From an uncultured Ruminococcus sp. (lineage in GTDB: Bacteria > Bacillota > Clostridia > Oscillospirales > Acutalibacteraceae), in NCBI GenBank assembly GCA_905233755.1, contig CAJODM010000006.1, forward strand, positions 31,880-95,879: a stretch of 64,000 nucleotides of DNA. Reading direction: 5' to 3'. Positions within the stretch are counted from its first letter, which is position 1; the number at the start of each line of letters is the position of its first letter. A model generated the notes under the pieces. That model ran no database searches. It had not been told where the DNA came from and saw only the letters and a list, made by a program, of their open reading frames with translations. Below, one piece after another: positions 34,612-43,511 of this stretch. Made by a program: the position numbers and the translations under genes.

Positions 34612-34900
34612 ATCTGTAAAGGCAACGACGAAGAGGGTACGGTCCCTCGTCTCCCAGAGAGGAAGCGGTTGGTGCGAGCTTCTGTGACGGTCTCCGTATT
34701 TGTAGCTTCCGAGCCGAGGAGAAGAAAGCCGGCTGTCTTGTCCGGTGACTAGACCTCCTCCGTGATGACTGCGTGAAGGTATAGGGATTACAGGATCCTG
34801 AGAGAGGCAGCGATGAGATATCTGGGCTGCAATTTGAGTGGTACCGCGGATGTGATTTTCACACTCGTCTCAAAGATTTACTTTGGGACGGGTGTTTTTT
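34612..34900 (+). promoter_or_regulatory. T-box riboswitch 2, specifier read as GTA (Val)
   Basis: Same architecture as T-box 1: AACGACGAAGA, AGAGAG, GGTTGGTGCGAG, CTTCCGAGC, then TGGTACCGCGG (34839-34849) and a terminator (34861-34875 / 34881-34895) followed by Ts. Helices GAAG/CTTC (34630-34633 / 34706-34709) and TACGG/CCGTA (34638-34642 / 34694-34698) enclose a loop TTT-GTA-G, placing GTA (Val) at 34702-34704. The 3' strand between apical loop and specifier is 19 nt in both T-boxes 1 and 2, which supports the register. Confidence 0.95.
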
Positions 34901-34921
34901 CGTCCCGGAAAGAGGTTTATG

Positions 34922-37207
34922 ATGGATCACATTAACACACTGGACGCGAAGATCAGGGAGATGGCATCGCGTATCCGTGAGCTGCGCGACCTGCTCGGCA
35001 AGACCCCCGAGGAGATGGCGGCTTCGACCGGCGTCACCGTTGACGAGTATCTTCGGTGCGAGTCGGGGGAAGAGGACCTCAACTTTGCCTTCATCTATCG
35101 GTGCGCCAAGGTGCTGTCCGTGAACGTCACCGATATCATCGAGGGCATCAGCCCGAACCTTGCCTCCTATACCGTCACCCGCCGCGGCGGCGGTCAGAAG
35201 GTGTCCCAGGCACACGGCATGACCTACTACAACCTCGCTTATGCGTTCCGCAACCGGATCGCAGAGCCCTTGTATGTCAAGTCCAAGTACAACCCTGCCG
35301 CCCAGGATAAACCCATCGAGCTGACGACTCACGACGGTCAGGAACTCGACCTCGTTGTCGAGGGTGAGCTGATGGTCCAGGTCGGCGAGCACAAAGAGGT
35401 GCTCGGGCCGGGGGATTCTATCTACTTTGACTCCGATACGCCCCACGGCATGATCGCTGTCGGCGGTCGGGACTGTGTGTTCTATGCCATCGTGCTCAAC
35501 CCCACCGGCGAGCCGATCCCCGAGCTGTCTGCCGACGCCCAGATCGCCGATACGAGCGTCATCACCGCCGACAATAAGCCCAGAGTATATCAGAAGTTCG
35601 TCGACTTTGAGGTCAACGAGATGGGCACCCCCACTAACATCACCTTCAAGAACACCGACAAGTTTAATTTCGGCTTCGATGTGATCGACGAGATCTCCTA
35701 CAAGGATCCCGAGAAGCTTGCGATGCTGCATATCTCGCGCGATAAGACCGAGCGTCGGTTCACCTTCACCGATGTGCGCCATCATTCTGCCCAGTGCGCG
35801 AACTACTTCAAGTCGCTGGGCATCAAGAAGGGCGACCGCGTCATGCTGGTGCTCAAGCGTCACTACCAGTTCTGGTTTGCGATCGTCGGGCTGCACAAGC
35901 TCGGCGCTATCGCGATCCCTGCGACCAACCAGCTTCAGGCGCATGATTTCGAATACCGGTTCAAGACCGCCGGCGTCAGCGCGATCCTCTGCACCGCCGA
36001 CGGCGACACCGCCTTCGAGGTCGACAAGGCGTGCAACAGCTTTCCCCAGATCACGAAGATCATCGTCAACGGCGAGCGCGACGGCTGGCGCACCTTTGAT
36101 GAGGAGTACACGCTGTTCTCCTCTCACTTCGAGCGCACCGAGGACTCGCCGCAGGGCGACGATTTGATGCTGATGTACTTTACGTCGGGCACCTCGGGTT
36201 ATCCGAAGATCGCCGCTCACTGTCACAAGCTCGCGCTCGGTCACTTCCAGACCGCCAAGTTCTGGCACAACGTCGATCCCGACGGGCTGCACTTCACCAT
36301 CTCGGACACCGGCTGGGCGAAGGCGGCATGGGGCAAGCTGTACGGCCAGTGGCTGTGCGAGGCGCCGCTGTTCATCTATGACTTTGACCGCTTCGATGCC
36401 GCCGACATACTTCCCATGTTCAAGAAATACAATATTACTACCTTCTGTGCGCCGCCGACGATGCTGCGCATGATGATCAAGCAGGATATCTCGAAGTACG
36501 ATTTCTCGTCCGTCAAGCGGATGACCACCGCGGGCGAGGCGCTGAACCCCGAGGTGTACCGCCAGTTCGAGAAGAGCACCGGACTGCAGATCATGGAGGG
36601 CTTCGGCCAAACCGAGACCGCCGTCATCATCTGCAATATGATCGGCGCTCCCCACAAGATCGGCTCCATGGGCAAGCCGTCGCCCATCTATGACCTGCAC
36701 CTGATCGACAAGGACGGCAACGACGTGCCCGACGGCGAGCCCGGCGAGGTGGTCATCAACATCAGCGAGGGGCTGCCGTGCGGACTTGCGGTATTCTACT
36801 ACAACGACGTCGAGTCCACCCGCAAGACATGGCGCAACGGCTACTACCATACCGGCGACCTTGCGTGGCGCGATGAGGACGGGTTCTTCTATTATGTCGG
36901 TCGTGTGGACGACGTCATCAAGAGCTCCGGCTACCGCATCGGCCCGTTCGAGATCGAGTCGGTCATCATGGAGCTGCCGTATGTGCTCGAGTGCGGCGTG
37001 TCCGCAGCACCCGACGAGGTGCGCGGTCAGGTCGTCAAGGCATCTATCGTTCTCGTACCCGGGACCGAGGGCACCGACGAGCTCAAGAAGGAGATCCAGG
37101 ACTATGTCAAGCAGCATACCGCCCCGTACAAGTACCCGCGTATCGTTGTCTTCCGTGACAGCTTGCCCAAGACCGTCAGCGGCAAGATCCAGCGCAACCT
37201 GCTCTAA
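34922..37207 (+). CDS. XRE-cupin-acyl-CoA ligase fusion 2, probably for isobutyrate (Val branch)
   Basis: 761 residues, a tandem paralogue of the gene before with the same order: XRE helix-turn-helix (RELRDLLGKTPEEMAASTGV), cupin (HDGQELDLVVEGELMVQVG) and AMP-binding ligase (YFTSGTSGYPKIAAH, EGFGQTETAV, YHTGDLAWRDEDG, SGKIQRNLL). Residues around the A8 hinge (DDVIKSSGYRIGPFEIES) are identical in both, and 65 bp of DNA there match exactly. ATG 34922 gives 6 bp to AAAGAGG; ATG 34919 is also possible. The Val T-box suggests isobutyrate, the acid matching valine after carboxylation and transamination. Confidence 0.85.
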   Translation: MDHINTLDAKIREMASRIRELRDLLGKTPEEMAASTGVTVDEYLRCESGEEDLNFAFIYRCAKVLSVNVTDIIEGISPNLASYTVTRRGGGQKVSQAHGMTYYNLAYAFRNRIAEPLYVKSKYNPAAQDKPIELTTHDGQELDLVVEGELMVQVGEHKEVLGPGDSIYFDSDTPHGMIAVGGRDCVFYAIVLNPTGEPIPELSADAQIADTSVITADNKPRVYQKFVDFEVNEMGTPTNITFKNTDKFNFGFDVIDEISYKDPEKLAMLHISRDKTERRFTFTDVRHHSAQCANYFKSLGIKKGDRVMLVLKRHYQFWFAIVGLHKLGAIAIPATNQLQAHDFEYRFKTAGVSAILCTADGDTAFEVDKACNSFPQITKIIVNGERDGWRTFDEEYTLFSSHFERTEDSPQGDDLMLMYFTSGTSGYPKIAAHCHKLALGHFQTAKFWHNVDPDGLHFTISDTGWAKAAWGKLYGQWLCEAPLFIYDFDRFDAADILPMFKKYNITTFCAPPTMLRMMIKQDISKYDFSSVKRMTTAGEALNPEVYRQFEKSTGLQIMEGFGQTETAVIICNMIGAPHKIGSMGKPSPIYDLHLIDKDGNDVPDGEPGEVVINISEGLPCGLAVFYYNDVESTRKTWRNGYYHTGDLAWRDEDGFFYYVGRVDDVIKSSGYRIGPFEIESVIMELPYVLECGVSAAPDEVRGQVVKASIVLVPGTEGTDELKKEIQDYVKQHTAPYKYPRIVVFRDSLPKTVSGKIQRNLL

Positions 37208-37239
37208 CCGATCCGGCTTTCCGCTATAGGAGCAATGTT

Positions 37240-37902
37240 ATGAACTACAAACGACTGACTATCCTCTGCGGCCACTATGGCTCGGGCAAGACGAACATTG
37301 CCGTGAATATGGCATATGCGCTCGCCTCCCAACGTGATCACGTAGCGGTCGCCGACCTCGACATCGTGAACCCGTACTTTCGCACCAAGGACTCGCAGGA
37401 GGACTTTGACGAGCGGGGGATCCGGCTGATCGTGTCTGAGTTTGCCTCGTCGAACGTCGATCTGCCGTCGATGCCCGCCGATCTGTACGCGATCACCGAC
37501 GACCGGTCGCTGTCCGTCATCATGGATATCGGCGGCGACGACCGCGGCGCGCTCGCGCTCGGGCGGCTGCGTGATGCGATCCTCGATGAGGATGACTATG
37601 AGATGTATATGGTTGTGAACCGCTACCGCCCGCTGACCCCCGACGCCGACACGACGATCGAGGTGATGCGCGAGATCGAACGCGCGTGCGGCATCCCGTT
37701 CACCGGTATCATCAACAACTCGAACCTCGGTGACGAGACGGACGCCGAAACGGTGCTGTCCTCTGTCGCGTATGCCGATCAAGTGGCGGAGAAGGCCTCT
37801 CTGCCGCTCGTTCTCACCACCGTCAGAGAGGACCTCTATGATTCTTTGAAAGAAAAATTAAGCCCATTGTTATGTCTGCATTTACAGGCAAAACCGATAT
37901 AA
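37240..37902 (+). CDS. ParA/MinD-like P-loop ATPase next to the 2-oxoacid oxidoreductase
   Basis: 220 residues of the SIMIBI NTPase class. Walker A ILCGHYGSGKTNIAVNMA, switch region VADLDIVNPYFRTKDSQ, and VIMDIGGDDRGALALGRL in the Walker B place. Proteins of this kind occur beside 2-oxoacid:ferredoxin oxidoreductases in anaerobes and are often labelled cobyrinate synthase- or CooC-like; a role in cofactor or Fe-S delivery to the complex is plausible but unproven. 25 bp before the ferredoxin subunit gene. AGGAG site 9 bp before ATG. Confidence 0.75.
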   Translation: MNYKRLTILCGHYGSGKTNIAVNMAYALASQRDHVAVADLDIVNPYFRTKDSQEDFDERGIRLIVSEFASSNVDLPSMPADLYAITDDRSLSVIMDIGGDDRGALALGRLRDAILDEDDYEMYMVVNRYRPLTPDADTTIEVMREIERACGIPFTGIINNSNLGDETDAETVLSSVAYADQVAEKASLPLVLTTVREDLYDSLKEKLSPLLCLHLQAKPI

Positions 37903-37927
37903 CGAATACTGTAGAAGGGAAATGAAT

Positions 37928-38134
37928 ATGGCTAAACTTACGTTCAAAACCGACAACTGCAAGGGTTGCTCGCTGTGCGTGGATGCCTGTCCCAAGGGGA
38001 TCCTGAGGATAGCGACCGACAAAATCAACAAGAAGGGTCATCACCCCGCCGAGTGTTTCGACGAGGACAAATGCATCGGTTGTGCGTCGTGCGCGATGAT
38101 GTGCCCCGACTGTATCATCAAGGTAGAAAGGTAG
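37928..38134 (+). CDS. 2-oxoacid:ferredoxin oxidoreductase, delta (2[4Fe-4S] ferredoxin) subunit
   Basis: 68 residues with two 4-Fe clusters: CKGCSLCVDACP and CIGCASCAMMCP. It shuttles electrons between the TPP centre of the complex and cell ferredoxin. ATG 37928 is chosen (GAAGGGA 7 bp upstream) over ATG 37922. It begins the four-gene set delta, alpha, beta, gamma, the usual order for clostridial VOR-type enzymes. Confidence 0.92.
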   Translation: MAKLTFKTDNCKGCSLCVDACPKGILRIATDKINKKGHHPAECFDEDKCIGCASCAMMCPDCIIKVER

Positions 38135-38141
38135 TGAGGAT

Positions 38142-39202
38142 ATGGCTGACAAGATTTTGATGAAGGGCAACGAGGCGATCGCCGAGGCGGCTATCGTTGC
38201 CGGATGCCGTCACTATTTCGGCTATCCGATCACCCCTCAGACCGAGATCGCCGCCTACATGGCCAAGAAGATGCCCAAGATCGGCGGCGTGTTCCTGCAG
38301 GCAGAGTCCGAGATCGCCGCGATCAACATGGTTTACGGCGTCGCCTCTGCCGGCAAGCGCGTGATGACCTCCTCCTCGTCGCCCGGCGTATCGCTCAAGG
38401 GCGAAGGGCTGTCATATCTGGCGGGGTCCGACCTGCCGTCCCTCATCGTGAACGTCCAGCGCGGCGGCCCGGGGCTCGGCGGCATCCAGCCGTCCCAGTC
38501 CGACTACTTCCAGTCCACTCGCGGCGGCGGTCACGGCGACTATCACATGATCGTCCTTGCCCCCGCATCGGTACAGGAGATGGCGGAGCTGACCGTCAAG
38601 GGATTTGAGCTTGCCGATACCTATCGCATGACCTCGATGATCCTTGCCGACGGCACGATGGGCCAGATGATGGAGCCGGTCTCACTCGATATCGAGGTCA
38701 AGCCCATGATCGACAAGCCGTGGGCGACCACCGGTACCAAGATGGCGCGCAAGCATAACATCGTTAACTCCCTTTCGCTCGTGCCCGAGGAGCTCGAACA
38801 GCTCAACTTCGCCCGCTATGAGCGCTATCGTACTATCGAAGAGAACGAGACCATGTTCGAAGAGTATCTGGTCGAGGATGCCGATATCGTCCTTGCGGCG
38901 TTCGGTATCGCGGCGCGTGTCTCAAAGAACGCCGTCGACGAAGCCCGCAAGCGGGGCATCAAGGCGGGGCTCATCCGCCCGATCACCCTCTGGCCGTTCC
39001 CGAAGGCACCGTTCATGGCGGCTGCCGAACACGCCAAGGCGTTCCTCTCGGTCGAGCTGAACATGGGTCAGATGATCGAGGACGTCCAGCTTGCGACCGG
39101 GTGCAAGGCGCCCGTCTATCTGTGCAACCGCGCGGGCGGCATGATCCCCGATCCCAAGCAGGTGCTGCAGTCTATTATCAATATCAACGGAGGTGAAAAC
39201 TG

Positions 39203-39203
<1 letters not shown>
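38142..39203 (+). CDS. vorB: 3-methyl-2-oxobutanoate:ferredoxin oxidoreductase, alpha subunit
   Basis: 353 residues. N-terminal pyrimidine domain: GNEAIAEAAIVAGCRHYFGY, PITPQTEIAAYMAKKMP, LQAESEIAAINMVYGVASAG, then SSSPGVSLKGEGLSYLAG; C-terminal transketolase-like domain LVEDADIVLAAFGIAAR and LRPIT-like LIRPITLWPFP. It matches the VorB type rather than the pyruvate enzyme. Cleaves branched 2-oxoacids to acyl-CoA, CO2 and reduced ferredoxin, and can run in reverse. One-base overlap with the next gene. Confidence 0.93.
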
Positions 39204-39960
<757 letters not shown>

Positions 39961-39961
<1 letters not shown>

Positions 39962-40500
39962 TGAGCACGAAGAATATGCTTTTTTCCGGCTTCGGCGGTC
40001 AGGGTATCCTCTTCGCCGGCAAGTTCATCGCCTATAAGGGGCTGATCGAGGATCAGCAGGTATCGTGGCTGCCGTCCTACGGGCCCGAGATGCGCGGCGG
40101 CACCGCGTCGTGCTCGGTCATCGTGTCCGATACCCCTGTCGGCTCGCCGATCGTGTCGAATCCCGATATCCTCGTCGCTATGAACCTGCCGTCCCTCGAC
40201 CGGTTCGAGGACGCGGTCGTCCCCGGCGGGATGATCATCGCCGACTCTACCCTTATCGAGCGCAAGGTAGCACGCGATGATGTTCGGGTGTTCTATATCC
40301 CCGCGACACGCCTTGCATCCGACAACAAGCTCGGCAACCTTGCCAACATGATCATCGTCGGCAAGCTCCTCAAGGAGATCGGCGAGTATTCTGAGCAGGG
40401 GCTGTCCGCCGCTCTCGATAAGGTCATCTCGGCGAAGCATGCCGACATGAAGGATGTCAACCTTGCCGCTATCCGGTTGGGTGCTGCCTACAGCGAATAA
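39961..40500 (+). CDS. 2-oxoacid:ferredoxin oxidoreductase, gamma subunit
   Basis: 179 residues. FSGFGGQGILFAGKFIAYKG is the gamma-domain signature; WLPSYGPEMRGGTASCSVIVS and NPDILVAMNLPSLDRF follow as usual. Completes the delta-alpha-beta-gamma enzyme. ilvE follows after 15 bp, tying oxoacid chemistry to transamination. Confidence 0.95.
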
Positions 40501-40515
40501 GAAGGAGAGAGAACC

Positions 40516-41577
40516 ATGGAGATCAAGTTTGTAGAGAACAATCATTTGAAAGAGAAGCCCGCTGCCTCTGCGCTCGGGTTCGGCAAGTACTTCACCGACT
40601 ATATGTTCCGATGGACATACAGCAGGGAAGAGGGCTGGCATAATGCCCGGATCGTTCCGTTCGAGAACCTCTCGATCCATCCCGCCTCGACCGTGCTGCA
40701 CTACGGTTCCGAGATCTTCGAGGGGCTCAAGGCATACCGCCGTGCCGACGGCAAGGTACAGCTCTTTCGCCCCATCGAGAACATCCGACGTATGAACCGC
40801 TCGGCAGAGCGTCTGTGCCTGCCCGAGCTGCCCGAGGACGAGACGCTGGAGGCGCTGCTCAAGTTCGTCAAGCTTGAACAGGATTGGACGCCGTCCGATA
40901 AGGGTACATCCCTCTACCTGCGTCCGTTCATGTTCGGCAACGACGAGTCGCTGGGCGTGCACGCAGTGCATAACGCCGAGTTCATCATCATCGCGTCACC
41001 TGTCGGCTCGTACTATGCCCAGGGCATCAATCCGGTCGGCATTATGATCGAGGACGAGGATGTCCGTGCGGTACGCGGCGGCACCGGCTATGCCAAGTGC
41101 GGCGGCAACTATGCTGCGTCCAACCGTGCCGGCGAGCGCGCCGAGCAGCAGGGCTATGCCCAGGTGCTGTGGCTTGACGGCGTCACCCGCCGCTATATCG
41201 AAGAGGTCGGCGCGATGAACGTCATGTTCAAGATCTCCGGCAAGGTCGTCACCCCGATGCTCTCGGGTTCGATCCTCCCGGGTATCACCCGTATGTCCTG
41301 CCTTGAGCTGCTCCGGTCCGAGGGGTATGACGTCGAGGAGCGGCTGCTCTCGATCGACGAGCTGGAAGAGGCAATGGAGAACGGTACTCTGGAAGAGGCG
41401 TGGGGCTGTGGCACTGCTGCAGTGATCTCGCCCATCGGCGAGCTGTGCTACAAGGGCAAGAAGTACACCGTCAACAACGGCGAGATCGGCGAGCTGTCAC
41501 AGCACCTCTACGATACCCTGACGGGTATCCAGTGGGGCGAGCGAGAGGACACCTTCGGCTGGATCACCGAGATTTGA
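40516..41577 (+). CDS. ilvE: Branched-chain amino acid aminotransferase
   Basis: 353 residues, fold type IV PLP enzyme. PLP Lys194 in GTGYAKCGGNYAAS; substrate-site blocks YGSEIFEGLKAYRRADGKV and LRPFMFGNDESLGV; EEVGAMNVMF (Glu for the alpha-carboxylate side) and SGSILPGITR. Interconverts Val, Ile and Leu with their 2-oxoacids. Placed directly after the VOR genes, it supplies the last step of the proposed fatty-acid-to-amino-acid route. GAAGGAGAG 7 bp before ATG. Confidence 0.96.
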   Translation: MEIKFVENNHLKEKPAASALGFGKYFTDYMFRWTYSREEGWHNARIVPFENLSIHPASTVLHYGSEIFEGLKAYRRADGKVQLFRPIENIRRMNRSAERLCLPELPEDETLEALLKFVKLEQDWTPSDKGTSLYLRPFMFGNDESLGVHAVHNAEFIIIASPVGSYYAQGINPVGIMIEDEDVRAVRGGTGYAKCGGNYAASNRAGERAEQQGYAQVLWLDGVTRRYIEEVGAMNVMFKISGKVVTPMLSGSILPGITRMSCLELLRSEGYDVEERLLSIDELEEAMENGTLEEAWGCGTAAVISPIGELCYKGKKYTVNNGEIGELSQHLYDTLTGIQWGEREDTFGWITEI

Positions 41578-41593
41578 TATCGGTTGAGTTATC

Positions 41594-41626
41594 AAAGCGG
41601 CAGGAGCTTCCTGCCGCTTTTTGTTT
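41594..41626 (+). terminator. Terminator after ilvE
   Basis: 12-bp stem AAAGCGGCAGGA (41594-41605) / TCCTGCCGCTTT (41609-41620), loop GCT, then TTGTTT. Confidence 0.92.
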
Positions 41627-41784
41627 GCTATATGCAGCAGGTTCGGATAATCCATACCGGGATAGGCACAGTGTTTCGCTGTTATATCCTTGCATCTATG
41701 TTGTGAAAATAACCGGAAACCGTTATATTTCTGGCTCGTGCGATGCGCATAATTGCAAAATCGAAATTTTCGTTCGTGAATCTG

Positions 41785-41813
41785 TTGACAATTCGATTTT
41801 GTTGTGCTATAGT
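41785..41813 (+). promoter_or_regulatory. Promoter of T-box leader 3
   Basis: TTGACA (41785-41790), 17 bp, TATAGT (41808-41813). The 150 bp between the ilvE terminator and this promoter show nothing else I can name. Confidence 0.85.
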
Positions 41814-41821
41814 ACTGTACA

Positions 41822-42077
41822 GCTAAATGCGTTGATGAAATTATTCACGGCATCACGCCATGTCAGAGAGCCGCCGGTTGGTGAGAGGCGGTATGGAAGT
41901 GCCGCTGAAGTCTCATTTCGGAGCAGAGTCGCCGAACTTTCAGTAAGCGGCTACGGAGTGTCCCGTTATCATGGCAGAGGACTTGTCAGAGTCCGACGAG
42001 TGACCGTACATCAGTACGGTAAGCAGGGTGGTACCGCGATGAATGTCGTCCCTGAGGCAATGCCTCGGGGATTTTTT
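41822..42077 (+). promoter_or_regulatory. T-box riboswitch 3, specifier read as CTC (Leu)
   Basis: GTTGATGAAA and CAGAGAG, apical GGTTGGTGAGAG, GTAAGCGGCTACGG and CCCGTTATC (stem II region), antiterminator TGGTACCGCG (42029-42038), terminator TCCCTGAGGC (42049-42058) / GCCTCGGGGA (42062-42071) and TTTTTT. GAAA (41837-41840) pairs with TTTC (41916-41919) and CGGCA (41848-41852) with TGCCG (41900-41904). In the register used for T-boxes 1 and 2 the specifier is CTC (41912-41914), Leu. Confidence 0.95.
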
Positions 42078-42135
42078 GTTGTCCCGCCCGCCTGTCGCTC
42101 CCGCATAATATATGGATGAAAAGAGGAGTTATTTC

Positions 42136-43509
42136 ATGAAGCAGATCCACATCGCAGACACGACCCTACTCGGTATCGGCAACGCCCTTTCCTTTAAGGA
42201 GAAGCTCGACATCGCCCGCAAGCTCGATCGACTGTCGGTCGACGCCATCGAGCTGCCCGAGATCACCGGCGCGAAGGCCGATACTCTGCTGGTGCGAACG
42301 ATCGCCTCGTTCGTGACGAACAGCGTGATCTCGGTCGGCGCGACCTCGTCGCTGTCGTCGATCAACTATGCCGCCGAGGCGCTCAGCTCTGCCGAGCACG
42401 GCCGCATCCGCATCGAGCTGCCGATGTCGGCGGCGATCATGGAGTACTCCCTGCACAAGAAGCAGGACAAGATGTGCGCCTATATCACCGAGATGGTCTC
42501 TGCCGCAAAGGCAAAGTGTGACGACGTCGAGTTCTGTGCCGTTGATGCGACACGTGCCGAACGGGCGTTTCTTGCAGATGCGCTTACCGCTGCCGTCACA
42601 GCCGGTGCGACCTCCGTGGTGCTGTGTGACAGCGCGAGTCTCTATATGCCCGATGACTTTGCCGCCTTTGTCGAACGGATGACCGCGGATATCGGCGTTC
42701 CGGTCGGCGTGATGGTCAACAACAAGAACGCTACCGCCGTTGCCGCTGCTGCGCTATGCGTCAAGGACGGCGTGTCCATCGTCAAGACCGGCGTCAAGGG
42801 TGAGGCGACCCCGCTGCGCGACTTTGCGGCGATGATCGACGCCTATCGCGAGAACTATGCTATCGAGACCGGTGTTCGCGTGACCGAGCTGCACCGTGCC
42901 GTCGACCAGATCGAGTGGGTCATCGGCGGCAAGAACGCCGAGGTGCCGCGCCCGACCGAGGTCATCGATGACGGGATCAAGCTGTCGGTGAACGATACCA
43001 AGGAGACCGTCGCCGATACCGTCGCGTCCCTCGGGTATGATCTGTCGGACGAGGACGGCGACAAGGTGTACAGCGAGTTTCGCCGCATCGCCAGAAGAAA
43101 GCAGGTCAGCTTGCAGGAGCTCGACGTGATCGTTGCCTCGACCGCTCTGCAGGTCCCCGCGACCTATACGATCGAGAGCTATGTCATCAACTCGGGCAAC
43201 ATCATCACCGCCTCGGCACAGATCAACCTCCTGAAGGACGGTAAGTCGATCGGCGGCGTATCGGTCGGCGACGGGCCGATCGACGCCTCGTTCCATGCAC
43301 TCGACGAGATCATCGGCCGCCATTTCGAGCTTGACGACTTCTCGATCCAGACCGTCACTCGTGAGAAGGACGCGATGGGCAGTGCGCTGGTGCGCCTGCG
43401 CTCGGGCGGCAAGATCTATTCCGGCACCGGGCTGTCGACCGATATCATCGGCGCATCGATCCGCGCCTATGTGAACGCTGTCAACAAGATCGTCTATGAG
43501 GAGGGCTAA
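42136..43509 (+). CDS. LeuA-like (2-isopropylmalate synthase family) protein without catalytic metal ligands
   Basis: 457 residues: HMGL-like TIM barrel, linker, and an intact LeuA-type regulatory domain (GDGPIDASFHALDEIIG, later STDIIGASIRAYVNAVNKI). In true enzymes DTTLRDGEQ provides Arg and a metal Asp; here it reads DTTLLGIGNAL. The HxHND metal site reads MVNNK (193-197). All three canonical metal ligands appear lost, so normal acetyl-CoA condensation is unlikely. It may be a leucine-binding regulator or partner of the next protein. ATG 42136 has AGAGGAG 7 bp upstream; an in-frame ATG at 42112 has none. Confidence 0.8.
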   Translation: MKQIHIADTTLLGIGNALSFKEKLDIARKLDRLSVDAIELPEITGAKADTLLVRTIASFVTNSVISVGATSSLSSINYAAEALSSAEHGRIRIELPMSAAIMEYSLHKKQDKMCAYITEMVSAAKAKCDDVEFCAVDATRAERAFLADALTAAVTAGATSVVLCDSASLYMPDDFAAFVERMTADIGVPVGVMVNNKNATAVAAAALCVKDGVSIVKTGVKGEATPLRDFAAMIDAYRENYAIETGVRVTELHRAVDQIEWVIGGKNAEVPRPTEVIDDGIKLSVNDTKETVADTVASLGYDLSDEDGDKVYSEFRRIARRKQVSLQELDVIVASTALQVPATYTIESYVINSGNIITASAQINLLKDGKSIGGVSVGDGPIDASFHALDEIIGRHFELDDFSIQTVTREKDAMGSALVRLRSGGKIYSGTGLSTDIIGASIRAYVNAVNKIVYEEG

Positions 43510-43511
43510 GC

